A stretch of DNA of 64,000 nucleotides from contig OZ244849.1 in assembly GCA_965220875.1 (NCBI GenBank), positions 62,001 through 126,000 of the forward strand, read 5' to 3'. Shown here piece after piece: positions 17,849-26,347 of the stretch; position 1 is the first letter of the stretch; each line of letters opens with the position of its first letter. The position numbers and the translations under genes are program-made. This stretch comes from WTFY01 sp965220875. Lineage in GTDB: Bacteria; Pseudomonadota; Gammaproteobacteria; UBA4575. The notes under the pieces are model-generated. The model was given only the letters and a program-made list of their open reading frames with translations, had not been told where the DNA came from and did no database searches.

Positions 17849-17991
17849 GAGCCATACATAATCAGTGTCTCAATGGCAGGTAGACAGTCCACTTTTCTGA
17901 AATTGCGTTCGGCTTTTCTAGGAATAAATGTAATTGGTGTTGAAAAGTTCACTGTAGAGTTCTGCACAACCGTCGCTAGCAAGAATCGGAC

Positions 17992-18993
17992 ATGAAGACA
18001 AATTCAACATGTGTGATTTGGGGAACACCTGCAAGAAAAATGCCCAAGACTAGGGGCGGAGAATATAGGGACTCACCACGGGCAGGAGGCAAGTACTTTA
18101 TTTCTAGGCGTGCAGTTATAGAGCTAAAAAAATACGATGAGCGTTCAAAAGCACATCTTACAACTTGGTTAGTTAAACAGCGAAAACTTGGAAACTCGTG
18201 CCCTGAAATTTACCCATTGACAGTAAAAGACTTAAAACAGATGGGAAATACGAGTGTATCCGAACGCTCCGATAATATCCTCAAATTTCTAGCAGAAAAA
18301 TCAGACGTGCCTGGGACACAGGTACGTTATCGCATCAAACACAATTTGTCCCAAACTGTACAACTAAATGATCTCGATAAAACTTATCTTGAATTTCTTG
18401 CTTATTCCGAATGTCTCAGTGAGGATGACTTAGTTTTTCTATTAAAGTATCTAAATGATATTGAGATGATCGAACACATCGGTGTCAACATGATAAGGCA
18501 GGCTTGTATCTTAACTGTGCAGGGTTACGCGAGACTGGCAGAGCTAGAAAAAACCCATGTAGTGTCTTCAAGAGCTTTTGTGGCAATGTGGTTTGATGAT
18601 TCTATGACTGAGGTTTGGGAAAATGGATTTAAACCAGCGATTCGTGAAGCAGGATATGAGCCAGTGCGAATCGATAAGCAGGAACATGTAAATAAAATCG
18701 ATGATGAGATTATTGCTGAGATACGCAAGGCTCGTTTTGTTGTAGCTGATTTCACACAAGGTAGTGACGGAGCTCGTGGTGGTGTCTACTATGAGGCAGG
18801 ATTTGCCCACGGTCTTGATATCCCGGTTATATTTACATGTCGGGAAGATTTACTTGAAAAACTTCATTTTGACACGCGCCAATACCCTCATATCTTGTGG
18901 ACTAAACCTGAGGAACTTTATGTAGCTTTAAAAAACCGCATCACCTCAGTACTTGGAGAAGGGCAATCGGTCCAACTCCCTCGCAAACATTGA
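17992..18993 (+). CDS. Protein with C-terminal nucleoside 2-deoxyribosyltransferase-like (NDT-fold) domain
   Basis: In the 333-residue product, residues ~7-40 form a cysteine/glycine motif region (CVIWGTPA, then DSPRAGGKYFIS). A helical middle (about 45-190) resembles a winged-helix or linker region. The C-terminal ~140 residues have the NDT/TIR-like Rossmann arrangement: RAFVAMWFDDSM (194-205), DDEIIAEIRKARFVVADFT (237-255) and GGVYYEAGFAHGLDIPVIFT (263-282). The glutamate of YYEAG (E268) sits where NDT enzymes have their catalytic Glu. Such domains cleave nucleosides or NAD-like molecules, or sense them. It follows the membrane-protein gene by 143 bp in the same mobile segment, so the two may be partners. 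Substrate unknown. Confidence 0.7.
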   Translation: MKTNSTCVIWGTPARKMPKTRGGEYRDSPRAGGKYFISRRAVIELKKYDERSKAHLTTWLVKQRKLGNSCPEIYPLTVKDLKQMGNTSVSERSDNILKFLAEKSDVPGTQVRYRIKHNLSQTVQLNDLDKTYLEFLAYSECLSEDDLVFLLKYLNDIEMIEHIGVNMIRQACILTVQGYARLAELEKTHVVSSRAFVAMWFDDSMTEVWENGFKPAIREAGYEPVRIDKQEHVNKIDDEIIAEIRKARFVVADFTQGSDGARGGVYYEAGFAHGLDIPVIFTCREDLLEKLHFDTRQYPHILWTKPEELYVALKNRITSVLGEGQSVQLPRKH

Positions 18994-19129
18994 TACATAC
19001 ACAAGGGGTTTGACATAACAATATTAAGAAATATTCTTAATAATAGTTATAAACATATGAATATATTAATTTAACTTTCTCAGATTTTATCTACCTGTAT
19101 CAATGTTCCATGAATGGTTTCACGGCATT

Positions 19130-19179
19130 GCCAACATGGCCGGAGCGGTACTGCTGTCCCCTGCACTGGCCTGGCTGTT
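19130..19179 (+). repeat. 50-bp direct repeat, right copy
   Basis: Perfect copy of 17014-17063. The bases just left of it (TTCACGGCATT) come from the element, and those to its right continue into the original GC-rich end of the RND gene. Confidence 0.92.
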
Positions 19180-19228
19180 TTTCACGATTCCTGGCAGGTT
19201 GCGCGACCGCCTGGCCAGCCGTCCCTGA
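19130..19228 (+). pseudogene. Displaced original 3' end of the RND transporter gene
   Basis: In the RND reading frame this encodes ANMAGAVLLSPALAW followed by LFFTIPGRLRDRLASRP and a TGA at 19226-19228. It is the ancestral C-terminus, separated from the rest of the gene by the 17-19 kb insertion. It has no start of its own and is not expected to be translated as a protein. Confidence 0.85.
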
Positions 19229-19266
19229 CTCCTGGCTGCCTGCCCGACCGTCCCCGCCTCGACACG

Positions 19267-20628
19267 CTATCCCATCGTGCGCGGCAGCCACAGCACGATA
19301 CCCGGCACGGCCACCAGTACCGCGACGGTCAGGATATCTGCAATGAAGAACGGCCACACCCCGCGAAAGACGCCCTGGAGGGGAATCTCCAGAGACTGGC
19401 CCTGTTCATCTGCCAGCTCCCGTGAAACTCCCGACACAACAAAGCAGTTGAGTCCGATGGGAGGCGTGATCAGGCAGATTTCGGCCATCTTGACAACGAT
19501 GATTCCGAACCAGATCGGGTCGTAACCCAGGGCAATGACCGCCGGATAGACCACGGGCAGCGTCAGCACCAGCATGCCGATCGCATCCATGAACATGCCA
19601 AGCACCACGTATGCCAGCAGGATACAGATGACAATCATAAGCGGCGGCAGGTCCAGCGTGACGATCCAGTCCGCAAAGGCATCCGGAAGCCCTGCATAAC
19701 CCAGAAACCGCACGAACAGGAAAATGCCCCAGATCAGCGAGAAGATCATTACCGTAAGCCTGGCGGTCTCCATCAGCGCCTCGTGAAGCCTACCGCCCAT
19801 CTTCCTGAAGGATTTCTGGCGGTACGCATTGAAGGCATAGATCGCGAACACGATCATGGCACCCAGGGCGCCTGCCTCGGTAGGCGTAGCCGAACCCGTG
19901 TACAGCGCACCGAAAATGACCACCACGACCAGCAGTACCGGAAGCGTACCCGGCAGGCTTTCAAACCTCTGTCGCCAGGTGAACCCCTGGATGGAACGCC
20001 CCCGTTCGGGGCGCATCACGCACATCAGCACGATCAGCGACGCATAGATGAACACGGACACCAGGCCCGGGAGAAAACCCGCCAGCAAAAGCTTGCCTAC
20101 GGACTGCTCGACGAGTATGGCGTAGATGACCAGAATGGCAGAAGGAGGAATAAGCGATGCGAGCGTACCCCCTGCCGCAATGACACCGGCCGTCAAATTC
20201 CGGTCGTAGCGGTATCTCACCATGTCGGGGATGGCCATTCGGGAAAACACCGCAGCCGTTGCCGTAGATGCACCGGAGACCGCGGCAAACCCGGCACTTG
20301 CAAATACCGTGGCCACGGCAAGACCGCCAGGCACCCATCCCACCCAGCGGCGTGCGGCCTCGAACAGGCGCGAGGTCAGCCCGGCATGAAACGCGAGAAA
20401 CCCGATCAGGATAAACAATGGCAGCACGGACAGGGGGTACGTCACGGACTTGGAATGCGGAATGGTGCCAGCTATCGCCGCCCCAACATCCCACCCCTTC
20501 AGCGCCACCAGGCCGAGAAAACCCGTAAGGGCCGCAGCGATGTACACGCGCACGCCGAGCACGACCATCACAACAAGCAGGCATACGCCAATGATGCCAA
20601 TCGAAAAGCTGTCGAGCCCGGCAATCAC
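19267..20628 (-). CDS. dctM: TRAP transporter large permease subunit (DctM type)
   Basis: The 453-residue polytopic protein matches the DctM subunit, which forms the sodium-coupled channel of a tripartite ATP-independent periplasmic transporter. Signatures include AGFAAVSGASTATAAVFSRMAIPDM, the PPSAILVIYAILVEQSVGKL segment and VKMAEICLITPPIGLNCFVV near the C-terminus. About twelve helices are visible. Its start overlaps the stop of the small-permease gene by four bases, so the two are translationally coupled. It ends beside the displaced RND tail. Confidence 0.93.
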   Translation of the reverse strand: MIAGLDSFSIGIIGVCLLVVMVVLGVRVYIAAALTGFLGLVALKGWDVGAAIAGTIPHSKSVTYPLSVLPLFILIGFLAFHAGLTSRLFEAARRWVGWVPGGLAVATVFASAGFAAVSGASTATAAVFSRMAIPDMVRYRYDRNLTAGVIAAGGTLASLIPPSAILVIYAILVEQSVGKLLLAGFLPGLVSVFIYASLIVLMCVMRPERGRSIQGFTWRQRFESLPGTLPVLLVVVVIFGALYTGSATPTEAGALGAMIVFAIYAFNAYRQKSFRKMGGRLHEALMETARLTVMIFSLIWGIFLFVRFLGYAGLPDAFADWIVTLDLPPLMIVICILLAYVVLGMFMDAIGMLVLTLPVVYPAVIALGYDPIWFGIIVVKMAEICLITPPIGLNCFVVSGVSRELADEQGQSLEIPLQGVFRGVWPFFIADILTVAVLVAVPGIVLWLPRTMG

Positions 20629-21254
20629 CTGCGCACTCCCCTGCCCGGGTTTTCACGGACAGCCCCTTCACTGCTTCGCCCGATCTCCTCGTCAGCCTGT
20701 AACTCGATACTCCTGATTACCGGGACCGCAACCGGGACGAGCCCGGGATGCAGAAACAGGCGCCAGTAGCCGGCGAGCTGCACGAGAAGCCGAACCAGCA
20801 ACAGGCCAAGCGCCAGCGGCACGATGAGTTTCGCGGGCCAGGTCACGATCTCGATATCGATGGTGCTGTCCCCGAATTCAAAGGCACGCATGAAATGATT
20901 CCAGGAATACGGGATCAGCACAGCCACGATGAATACTGCCAGCAAGGTATTGAATGCTTCGGCAAGCCACAGCCACCGGCCTCTCAATTTCGCGACCAGC
21001 ACCTCCATGCGCACGTGTCCACCCATGCGCTGGACGAACGCGATCGATAGCACGGCAAACCCGACCATCGAGACCTCGACCAGGTCGATGTAGCCGAATA
21101 TCGGTGCCCGGAAAACCGTGCGCAGGATAATCTGGGCTACACCCAGAAACATCAGGGCAAATACCAGGATGCCTGCCAGCAGGTTCAGGCCGCCTTCCAC
21201 CCTCCCCAGTACGCGGTCGATCCAGGACAGCCTGTTTCCGAACGGATCGGTCAC
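20625..21254 (-). CDS. dctQ: TRAP transporter small permease subunit (DctQ type)
   Basis: The 209-residue protein has the four-helix DctQ layout: GGLNLLAGILVFALMFLGVAQIILRTVFRAP (helix 1 and loop), DLVEVSMVGFAVLSIAFVQR, HVRMEVLVAKLRG and two further helices. DctQ links the periplasmic binding protein to the large permease. A hydrophilic tail of about 35 residues follows the last helix, slightly long for the family. It lies between dctP and dctM, overlapping dctM by four bases. Confidence 0.9.
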   Translation of the reverse strand: MTDPFGNRLSWIDRVLGRVEGGLNLLAGILVFALMFLGVAQIILRTVFRAPIFGYIDLVEVSMVGFAVLSIAFVQRMGGHVRMEVLVAKLRGRWLWLAEAFNTLLAVFIVAVLIPYSWNHFMRAFEFGDSTIDIEIVTWPAKLIVPLALGLLLVRLLVQLAGYWRLFLHPGLVPVAVPVIRSIELQADEEIGRSSEGAVRENPGRGVRR

Positions 21255-21332
21255 GGAAGAAGGCTTCCTGGAGTGGGCGTTGAATCTGTCATGTCCATGC
21301 TCCCGCCGGGAGTTCGTGACGGCTGGAGGCGC

Positions 21333-22382
21333 CTACCTGTACACCTGTCCAACGGATTCAAAGACAGTCTCTACCAGCCCGCGCGCATCAAACCTGCCCT
21401 GATTGTCCCGGATCCATGCCTCGATCACGGGCCTGCCTGCCTTGGACTGGAATGCGTCCAGCTGTTCCTGTGTATAACGGATTTCCGTGAGGCTCGCCTT
21501 CAGCAACGGAAGGTTCACCCGGTCCATGTCGATGTATGCCTGGATCTGGGTCTGGATGACAGGTTCCTTGATGTCATCCAGCAGCTGCTTGTACTGTGGT
21601 GGCAGTTTCTCGTAAGCGTGAATCGAAAGGGCCAGCGGGCAGTCGGAAGTCCCGGGAGAGAGATTCGAGGTAAACCATTCCGATACCTCATGGATCCGGT
21701 AGGCCACATGGCTGTAGGTGTAAGGTATTGCCGCGGCATTCATCGTACCCTGCTGCACCCCGATATAGACCTCGCTGGCCGCCGAACTCGTCGGTGTCGC
21801 ACCCAGTACTTTCATCGCCTGGCCGATCCCTCCTCCTGCCCGCACGGTAAGGCCCTTCCAGTCTGCAAGCTCCAGCGGCAGCCGCCCCTTGCCGATGAAC
21901 TCGTACTGGGGCAGGTACGAGGAGACGTAGAGCATGGCATTCCATCGTGCCAGTTCCCTCGCGACTGCGGGATCACTGTAGACCGCTTCGCGAACCTTGC
22001 GGTTGTCGGCCCAGTCACTCATGGGCAGGAACGGCATCGTCAGCACCATCAGGGCAGGGTTCTTCTTGGGGTGGTAGAAATTGCAGAACATGGCTGCCTC
22101 GAATGCCCCGACAGCCAGGCCATCCAGATTCTCGCGGGCCTTGGACAGGGCCTCCCCGTAATGCAGCCTGACCTGCCAGTTGCCACCTGTTTTCTCATGT
22201 ACCAGTGCGGACAGCCTTTCCACACCTTCAGTCATGGCCCGCCTCTTGCCCCACAACGATACATCCCAGGTCAGCTCGGGACCTGAAACCCTGTCTGATG
22301 CATGCACCGGTGAAGCAGGCAAACCGAGCACCAGCACGCTCCCCAGCATCAGCATTCCCATCAGCAACGGGACTTTTACCAT
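21333..22382 (-). CDS. dctP: TRAP transporter periplasmic substrate-binding protein (DctP type)
   Basis: The product is about 349 residues from the ATG at 22382, which has GGGAG upstream and opens directly into a signal peptide (MVKVPLLMGMLMLGS to PVHAS). The longer frame to 22487 lacks such a start. Family features include the N-terminal strand WDVSLWGKRRAMTEGVERL, the PFLPMSDWADNRKVR stretch and SEVYIGVQQGTMNAAAIPY, the hinge/ligand-arginine region of DctP proteins. It captures the substrate, probably a carboxylate, in the periplasm. It is first in the dctP-dctQ-dctM group; the exact ligand is unknown. Confidence 0.9.
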   Translation of the reverse strand: MVKVPLLMGMLMLGSVLVLGLPASPVHASDRVSGPELTWDVSLWGKRRAMTEGVERLSALVHEKTGGNWQVRLHYGEALSKARENLDGLAVGAFEAAMFCNFYHPKKNPALMVLTMPFLPMSDWADNRKVREAVYSDPAVARELARWNAMLYVSSYLPQYEFIGKGRLPLELADWKGLTVRAGGGIGQAMKVLGATPTSSAASEVYIGVQQGTMNAAAIPYTYSHVAYRIHEVSEWFTSNLSPGTSDCPLALSIHAYEKLPPQYKQLLDDIKEPVIQTQIQAYIDMDRVNLPLLKASLTEIRYTQEQLDAFQSKAGRPVIEAWIRDNQGRFDARGLVETVFESVGQVYR

Positions 22383-22486
22383 TGCGCTCCCTTCAAAATT
22401 TCCGTACGCCATCTGATCCGTTCTCCCGCAACCTGTGCCAACCATCCACGCATGTCCTGCACATAAGTGGGGGCCGAGATGGTGCA

Positions 22487-22563
22487 TGGCGCGCCCGGCA
22501 GGACTCGAACCTGCAACCCTCGGCTTAGAAGGCCGATGCTCTATCCGGTTGAGCTACGGGCGC
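22487..22563 (-). tRNA. tRNA-Arg (anticodon TCT)
   Basis: The minus strand reads GCGCCCGTAGCTCAACCGG, with anticodon stem TCGGC/GCCGA around loop CTTCTAA, and ends CGGGCGCGCCA. The anticodon is TCT. Confidence 0.96.
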
Positions 22564-22609
22564 CCTGTGCACGGTGCGCCCTAGTGTAGCACCTGTTTTC
22601 ATCCGGGGG

Positions 22610-23329
22610 CTAAGCCTTTGCCTGGGCCACGGCCCCCCTCTGAAGGTACAGGTAAATGGCCGATGAAATCCCGGAGGATCCGAACAGGACGCTCATTATG
22701 ACTATCTGGTACTTGACTGCAATCAGCGGCGATACCCCGGACAGGATTTGCCCGGTCATCATGCCGGGAAGAGCTACCAGTCCCACTGCAAAGAACGTGT
22801 TGATTGACGGGATCAGCGAGGCCGTGAAGGCACTGTTGCGGGCACGAATGTAATCCGGAGAGGCCGCCATGTCGGCCTCGAAACGTTCCGCCCCCAGGCT
22901 CACCGTGTTCATGGCATTGGAAAAGATCATCCCTGCCAGCGGGATGACGTATTCCGGCTGGTACCAGTAATCAATCCGGATCACGACAAAGATCGTCAGG
23001 ACCAGTATCGTGATGCTGCCGACAGATATTGCGAACAGCGCATTGGCAAACAGGTTAGCGCTCTTCTGCCTGAGCGGACGCAATGCAATCCAGCTGGCCA
23101 CGAGAAGCATCAGGCCCAGTACCAGCAACACGATACCGGGGCTGTCCTGTGCAAAGATGAAAGTCAGCACGTACCCGATTGCGGTCAACTGGATTACCAT
23201 CCGTACCGACGCATAGACGGCGGTCTTGCTCTTCAACGACCAGACTGCAAGTATGACGACTACCACGACAATGGGTAGCATGGCAATGGCCAGGTTCACC
23301 AGCCCGATTTCATATATAGTAAGTTTCAT
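22610..23329 (-). CDS. fetB: FetB/YbbM-type ABC permease (UPF0014)
   Basis: This is a 239-residue membrane protein of the FetB family, the permease of an iron exporter in enteric bacteria. Signatures are ASVRMVIQLTAIGYVLTFIF, PLAGMIFSNAMNTVSLGAERFE and PGMMTGQILSGVSPLIAVKYQ. About seven helices are visible. I chose the ATG at 23329; a GTG four codons earlier is possible. The normal partner, an ATPase of the FetA type, is not adjacent: tRNA-Arg lies downstream and a divergent acyltransferase upstream. It is an orphan permease in this context. Confidence 0.85.
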   Translation of the reverse strand: MKLTIYEIGLVNLAIAMLPIVVVVVILAVWSLKSKTAVYASVRMVIQLTAIGYVLTFIFAQDSPGIVLLVLGLMLLVASWIALRPLRQKSANLFANALFAISVGSITILVLTIFVVIRIDYWYQPEYVIPLAGMIFSNAMNTVSLGAERFEADMAASPDYIRARNSAFTASLIPSINTFFAVGLVALPGMMTGQILSGVSPLIAVKYQIVIMSVLFGSSGISSAIYLYLQRGAVAQAKA

Positions 23330-23406
23330 AATTTCATCCACTCTGAATTACAGCCGTCCATTGATACGAAGGAAATCCCCGCTCAGCTTGCTTCCTGAGA
23401 GATCCC

Positions 23407-24264
23407 ATGTCTAAGTCCCTGCTCAAAACGGTCTCGGTACTGCCCATGTCCTTGCTCTATCGCCTGTCCGGACCATTCTACCTGCTGCTGTTTTACATTT
23501 TGCGTTTCAGGAAAAAAATCGCGAGAGACAATATCCGGCGATCGTTCAAGGATATGGGCAAGACATGGCAGTCGAGAGTACTGAAAAAACACTACAGGAA
23601 TCTTTGCCATGTCACGCTCGAAATTGCGAGAAGCCTTGCCATGCCCCCTGCCGAACTGGAGCGGCGCGTGAGCTTTACCAACCTGAAAGTCATTCGTGAA
23701 CCCCTGCGAAACAACCAGCCTGTCCTGCTGGCCATGGCCCACCACTGCAACCCGGTGTGGGCGATCCTGGCACTGGGCCAGCACCTGGACAAGCCCGTCG
23801 AGGGCATCTATCAGCCCCTGCACGTGGACTGGCTGAACGAACTGACCCTGGAGTCACTGTCGCGTTTCAACATCACGCCCCTGCCGGCCAGAACCTGTAC
23901 CGCACAGCTGATCCGGCGGGCAACCGACCCGCGGGTCATTGCCATCGTGGCCGACCAGGCCCCAAGAGGCCGGGACAAGGCCTACTGGACGAATTTCCTG
24001 CACCAGGACACCCCCTTCTACCTGGGTCTTGAAATGATCGCCAAGATGTTCAAGTACCCGGTTTATTTCATGGCACTGAAACGCACGAAACGGGGCCGGT
24101 ATGAGGCAAGCTTCCTGGAACTCGCCTCACCGCCTTACGAAAAGGATTCACACCTGATCTCCGAACACTATGCCCGGGCCGTCGAAAGGCAGGTCCTGGA
24201 AGCCCCGCAGGACTGGCTGTGGACGCACCGGCGGTGGAAAAAGAAAAAATCGTTATACGACTGA
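23407..24264 (+). CDS. LpxL/HtrB-like acyltransferase with an altered HX4D/E motif
   Basis: The 285-residue protein belongs to the lysophospholipid/lauroyl acyltransferase superfamily, which transfers acyl chains from ACP to lipid acceptors at the inner membrane. It has an N-terminal hydrophobic region, FTNLKVIREPLRNNQPVLLAMAHHCNPVW as the motif-1 region, IVADQAPRGRDKAYWTNFL as the later ligand region and WLWTHRRWKKKK at the end. In LpxL the first motif is HFGNWE; here it reads HHCNPVW, so the catalytic acidic residue appears missing while the histidine is kept. Its stop overlaps the convergent ligase gene by 12 bases. Confidence 0.8.
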   Translation: MSKSLLKTVSVLPMSLLYRLSGPFYLLLFYILRFRKKIARDNIRRSFKDMGKTWQSRVLKKHYRNLCHVTLEIARSLAMPPAELERRVSFTNLKVIREPLRNNQPVLLAMAHHCNPVWAILALGQHLDKPVEGIYQPLHVDWLNELTLESLSRFNITPLPARTCTAQLIRRATDPRVIAIVADQAPRGRDKAYWTNFLHQDTPFYLGLEMIAKMFKYPVYFMALKRTKRGRYEASFLELASPPYEKDSHLISEHYARAVERQVLEAPQDWLWTHRRWKKKKSLYD

Positions 24265-26211
24265 ACACCTGTCCTGCAGCAACCTGGCCAGCGATGCGAT
24301 GCTCGGGTGCTCGACGAGGTCCGTAACCTCTATCCTCCCGGGAAACATCTCGTCCAGGGCCGTGTAGATCTCGACCAGGGCCAGTGAACTGGCACCGATC
24401 TCCAGCAGGTCGTCCTGCGTTGAGAACTTCTTGCCCGGGAGGGCTTCGCGACAGATCCTGAGAATCGCATCCAGGATTTCATCGCCTGCGTCCTCCTGCA
24501 TAGACCCGCTGCCCCGGTCAAGCCGTTCGGACAATTGCCGCAGGACCTCGTCGAATTCCCCCTCCAGGTACGAGCCGGCCAGCCAGGTGCGCTGGATCTT
24601 CCCGCTCGTGGTCTTCGGGATCCTGTCGACCGGTATGACATGCTGCACCTCGATTCCGAAGTTCTCGTTCACGCAGGCCCTGACCCTTGCCCGCACAGGC
24701 AGGAATTCCTCCAGGCCACCCTTGTACATCACGAACACCAGCACTTCTTCCAGTCCCGTACTGCCGGACGAAACCCCCGCCACCGCGGTCTTGCCAGGCT
24801 CCAGTTCCGGCAAGCCGGCCAGAACATCCTCTAGGTCATGGGGATAGAAATTCTGGCCATGGACGAACAGGATTTCCTTGTACCGCCCGGTGATGTACAG
24901 CCCTTGCCTGTAGGAAAAGCCGAGGTCTCCCGTGTTCACCCAGCCCCCGTCCAGGAACACCGATCCGTCGTCCCCGATCACCCGCTCGGTCACGTTTGTA
25001 CCGCGAATCAGTACATGTCCGACCCGGCCGTCCGGCAGGACCTGGCCCTCCAGGTCGCCTATTCTGACCTCGCAATGCCTGACCGGCATGCCCACGCACA
25101 CCAGCGATACCATTGAGTCTTCCCGTTCCATGCCCAGGACTGCATCGGCACCGACCGAAAGCGAATCTCGCCGGACATGCACCACCTGCAGGTCGGCTCC
25201 GACCGCCGTGAAGCTCACGGCCAGGCTCGCCTCGGCCAGTCCGTACGCCGGAAACATGCTGCATCCGGGAAGGCCGAACTTCTCCATCTCATCCATGAAC
25301 TCCCTGCAGAGTGCCGCCGAGATCGGTTCCGCACCGTTGAAAACCAGCCGCACCCGTGACAGGTCCGTATCGGGCAGCCCCTTGCGCCGGAACGCTTTCA
25401 GGAAGTGCTGGTAACCAAAATTGGGAGAACCCAGCACGGTCGCCCGGTTTTCCCCTGCCGCGGTCATCCAGTACAGGGGCCTGCGCACGAACAGGTCCGT
25501 ACGCATGATGATATGACTGTAGTTGCATGCGACGGGATTCAGATGAAATCCGATCAGTCCCATGTCATGAGTGAGCGGCATCCAGCTGAGGCTCAGGTCT
25601 TCGGGCGTGAAGTCCGCACCATCCCGGATCCCCTCGATGTTGGCGATCAGGTTCCGGTGCCTGAGAACGATCCCCTTGGGATTGCCGGTGGACCCGGAAG
25701 AAAACTGGATAAAGGCAACGTCCTCGGGTGCGATATCTGCCGGCACACCTTCGGGACCGGCGGGTACCTGTTCACTGAGCAGCACCCTGTCCCGTGAACC
25801 GAGAAAGGCCCTTGCAGCAGGGAGTGCTGCCGCACTCGACTGCAGACGTGCCAGGTTCTTCCGGTCGGTGTACAGGCAGGCATTGCCCAGCCTTTCTGCA
25901 ACATTGAAGACTTTCTGCCGGTGCTGCTCGCTGATGCCGACTGCCAGGGGCACTGGTATGATGCCTCCGAGCAGACAGGCCCAGAACACATCCACGAACT
26001 GTTCATTGTTGCTCAGGAACAGGATCAGGTGATCACCCTTTTGCATGCCACGGTCCTGCAACCCATGCAGCAGGACCAGGGCCCGCCGGTACAACTGCTC
26101 GAAACTGATACGCTTCCCCTCATCCTGCCCCTCAATGAAACTGACAAAGCGCTCCTCGCTACGATGCTGCTCCAGTGCTTGCGTGAGGGTCTGAAAACGT
26201 CTTGGTGTCAT
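24253..26211 (-). CDS. Fatty-acyl-AMP ligase (FAAL-like) with C-terminal acyl-carrier domain
   Basis: The product is about 652 residues from the ATG at 26211 (a GTG at 26244 is possible). It belongs to the adenylate-forming superfamily: the ATP loop FSSGSTGNPKGIVLRHRNL, MPLTHDMGLIGFHLNPV, SMFPAYGLAEASLAVSF, GWVNTGDLGFSYRQGLYITG and the C-terminal lysine loop RIPKTTSGKIQR. MPLTHDMGL is typical of fatty-acyl-AMP ligases. An ACP-like domain of about 75 residues follows, with the phosphopantetheine site in EIGASSLALVEIY. The enzyme would activate a fatty or carboxylic acid and load it on its own carrier. No polyketide or peptide synthase is nearby, so the downstream use is unknown. Confidence 0.88.
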   Translation of the reverse strand: MTPRRFQTLTQALEQHRSEERFVSFIEGQDEGKRISFEQLYRRALVLLHGLQDRGMQKGDHLILFLSNNEQFVDVFWACLLGGIIPVPLAVGISEQHRQKVFNVAERLGNACLYTDRKNLARLQSSAAALPAARAFLGSRDRVLLSEQVPAGPEGVPADIAPEDVAFIQFSSGSTGNPKGIVLRHRNLIANIEGIRDGADFTPEDLSLSWMPLTHDMGLIGFHLNPVACNYSHIIMRTDLFVRRPLYWMTAAGENRATVLGSPNFGYQHFLKAFRRKGLPDTDLSRVRLVFNGAEPISAALCREFMDEMEKFGLPGCSMFPAYGLAEASLAVSFTAVGADLQVVHVRRDSLSVGADAVLGMEREDSMVSLVCVGMPVRHCEVRIGDLEGQVLPDGRVGHVLIRGTNVTERVIGDDGSVFLDGGWVNTGDLGFSYRQGLYITGRYKEILFVHGQNFYPHDLEDVLAGLPELEPGKTAVAGVSSGSTGLEEVLVFVMYKGGLEEFLPVRARVRACVNENFGIEVQHVIPVDRIPKTTSGKIQRTWLAGSYLEGEFDEVLRQLSERLDRGSGSMQEDAGDEILDAILRICREALPGKKFSTQDDLLEIGASSLALVEIYTALDEMFPGRIEVTDLVEHPSIASLARLLQDRCSVV

Positions 26212-26347
26212 CCCGGTGTCAATGGCCTTGCGGTATCCATACACCGTGATTATGAAGGATTGCGCACCGTTTGGAAAAACCGGAATTGCGACCAGGGGCC
26301 AGCCTGAACGCTCCTGCCCAGGCCAAGGCCTTTGCCTGGCAGGCCGC

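Larger units (their letters stand above)
17064..19129. mobile_element. Small AT-rich insertion flanked by a 50-bp direct repeat
   Basis: About 2.07 kb of AT-rich DNA lies between the two repeat copies. The arrangement matches site-specific integration with a 50-bp core: chromosome - core - element - core - rest of the original gene. The element supplies a substitute 3' end for the RND gene. It carries two genes (17339-17848 and 17992-18993) and a possible gene fragment (17165-17329). No integrase or transposase is present, so it is either moved by an enzyme encoded elsewhere or is what remains of a larger element. Confidence 0.85.

Noticed and set aside
17014..19179. A simple target-site duplication made by a transposon
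   Set aside because: A 50-bp duplication is much longer than transposase-made duplications and there is no transposase; the swapped gene tail fits site-specific integration better.
26280..26347. A terminator between the acyl-AMP ligase and acr3 genes
   Set aside because: CCAGGC/GCCTGG can pair there, but no run of T follows on either strand and both genes are on the same strand, so support is too weak.
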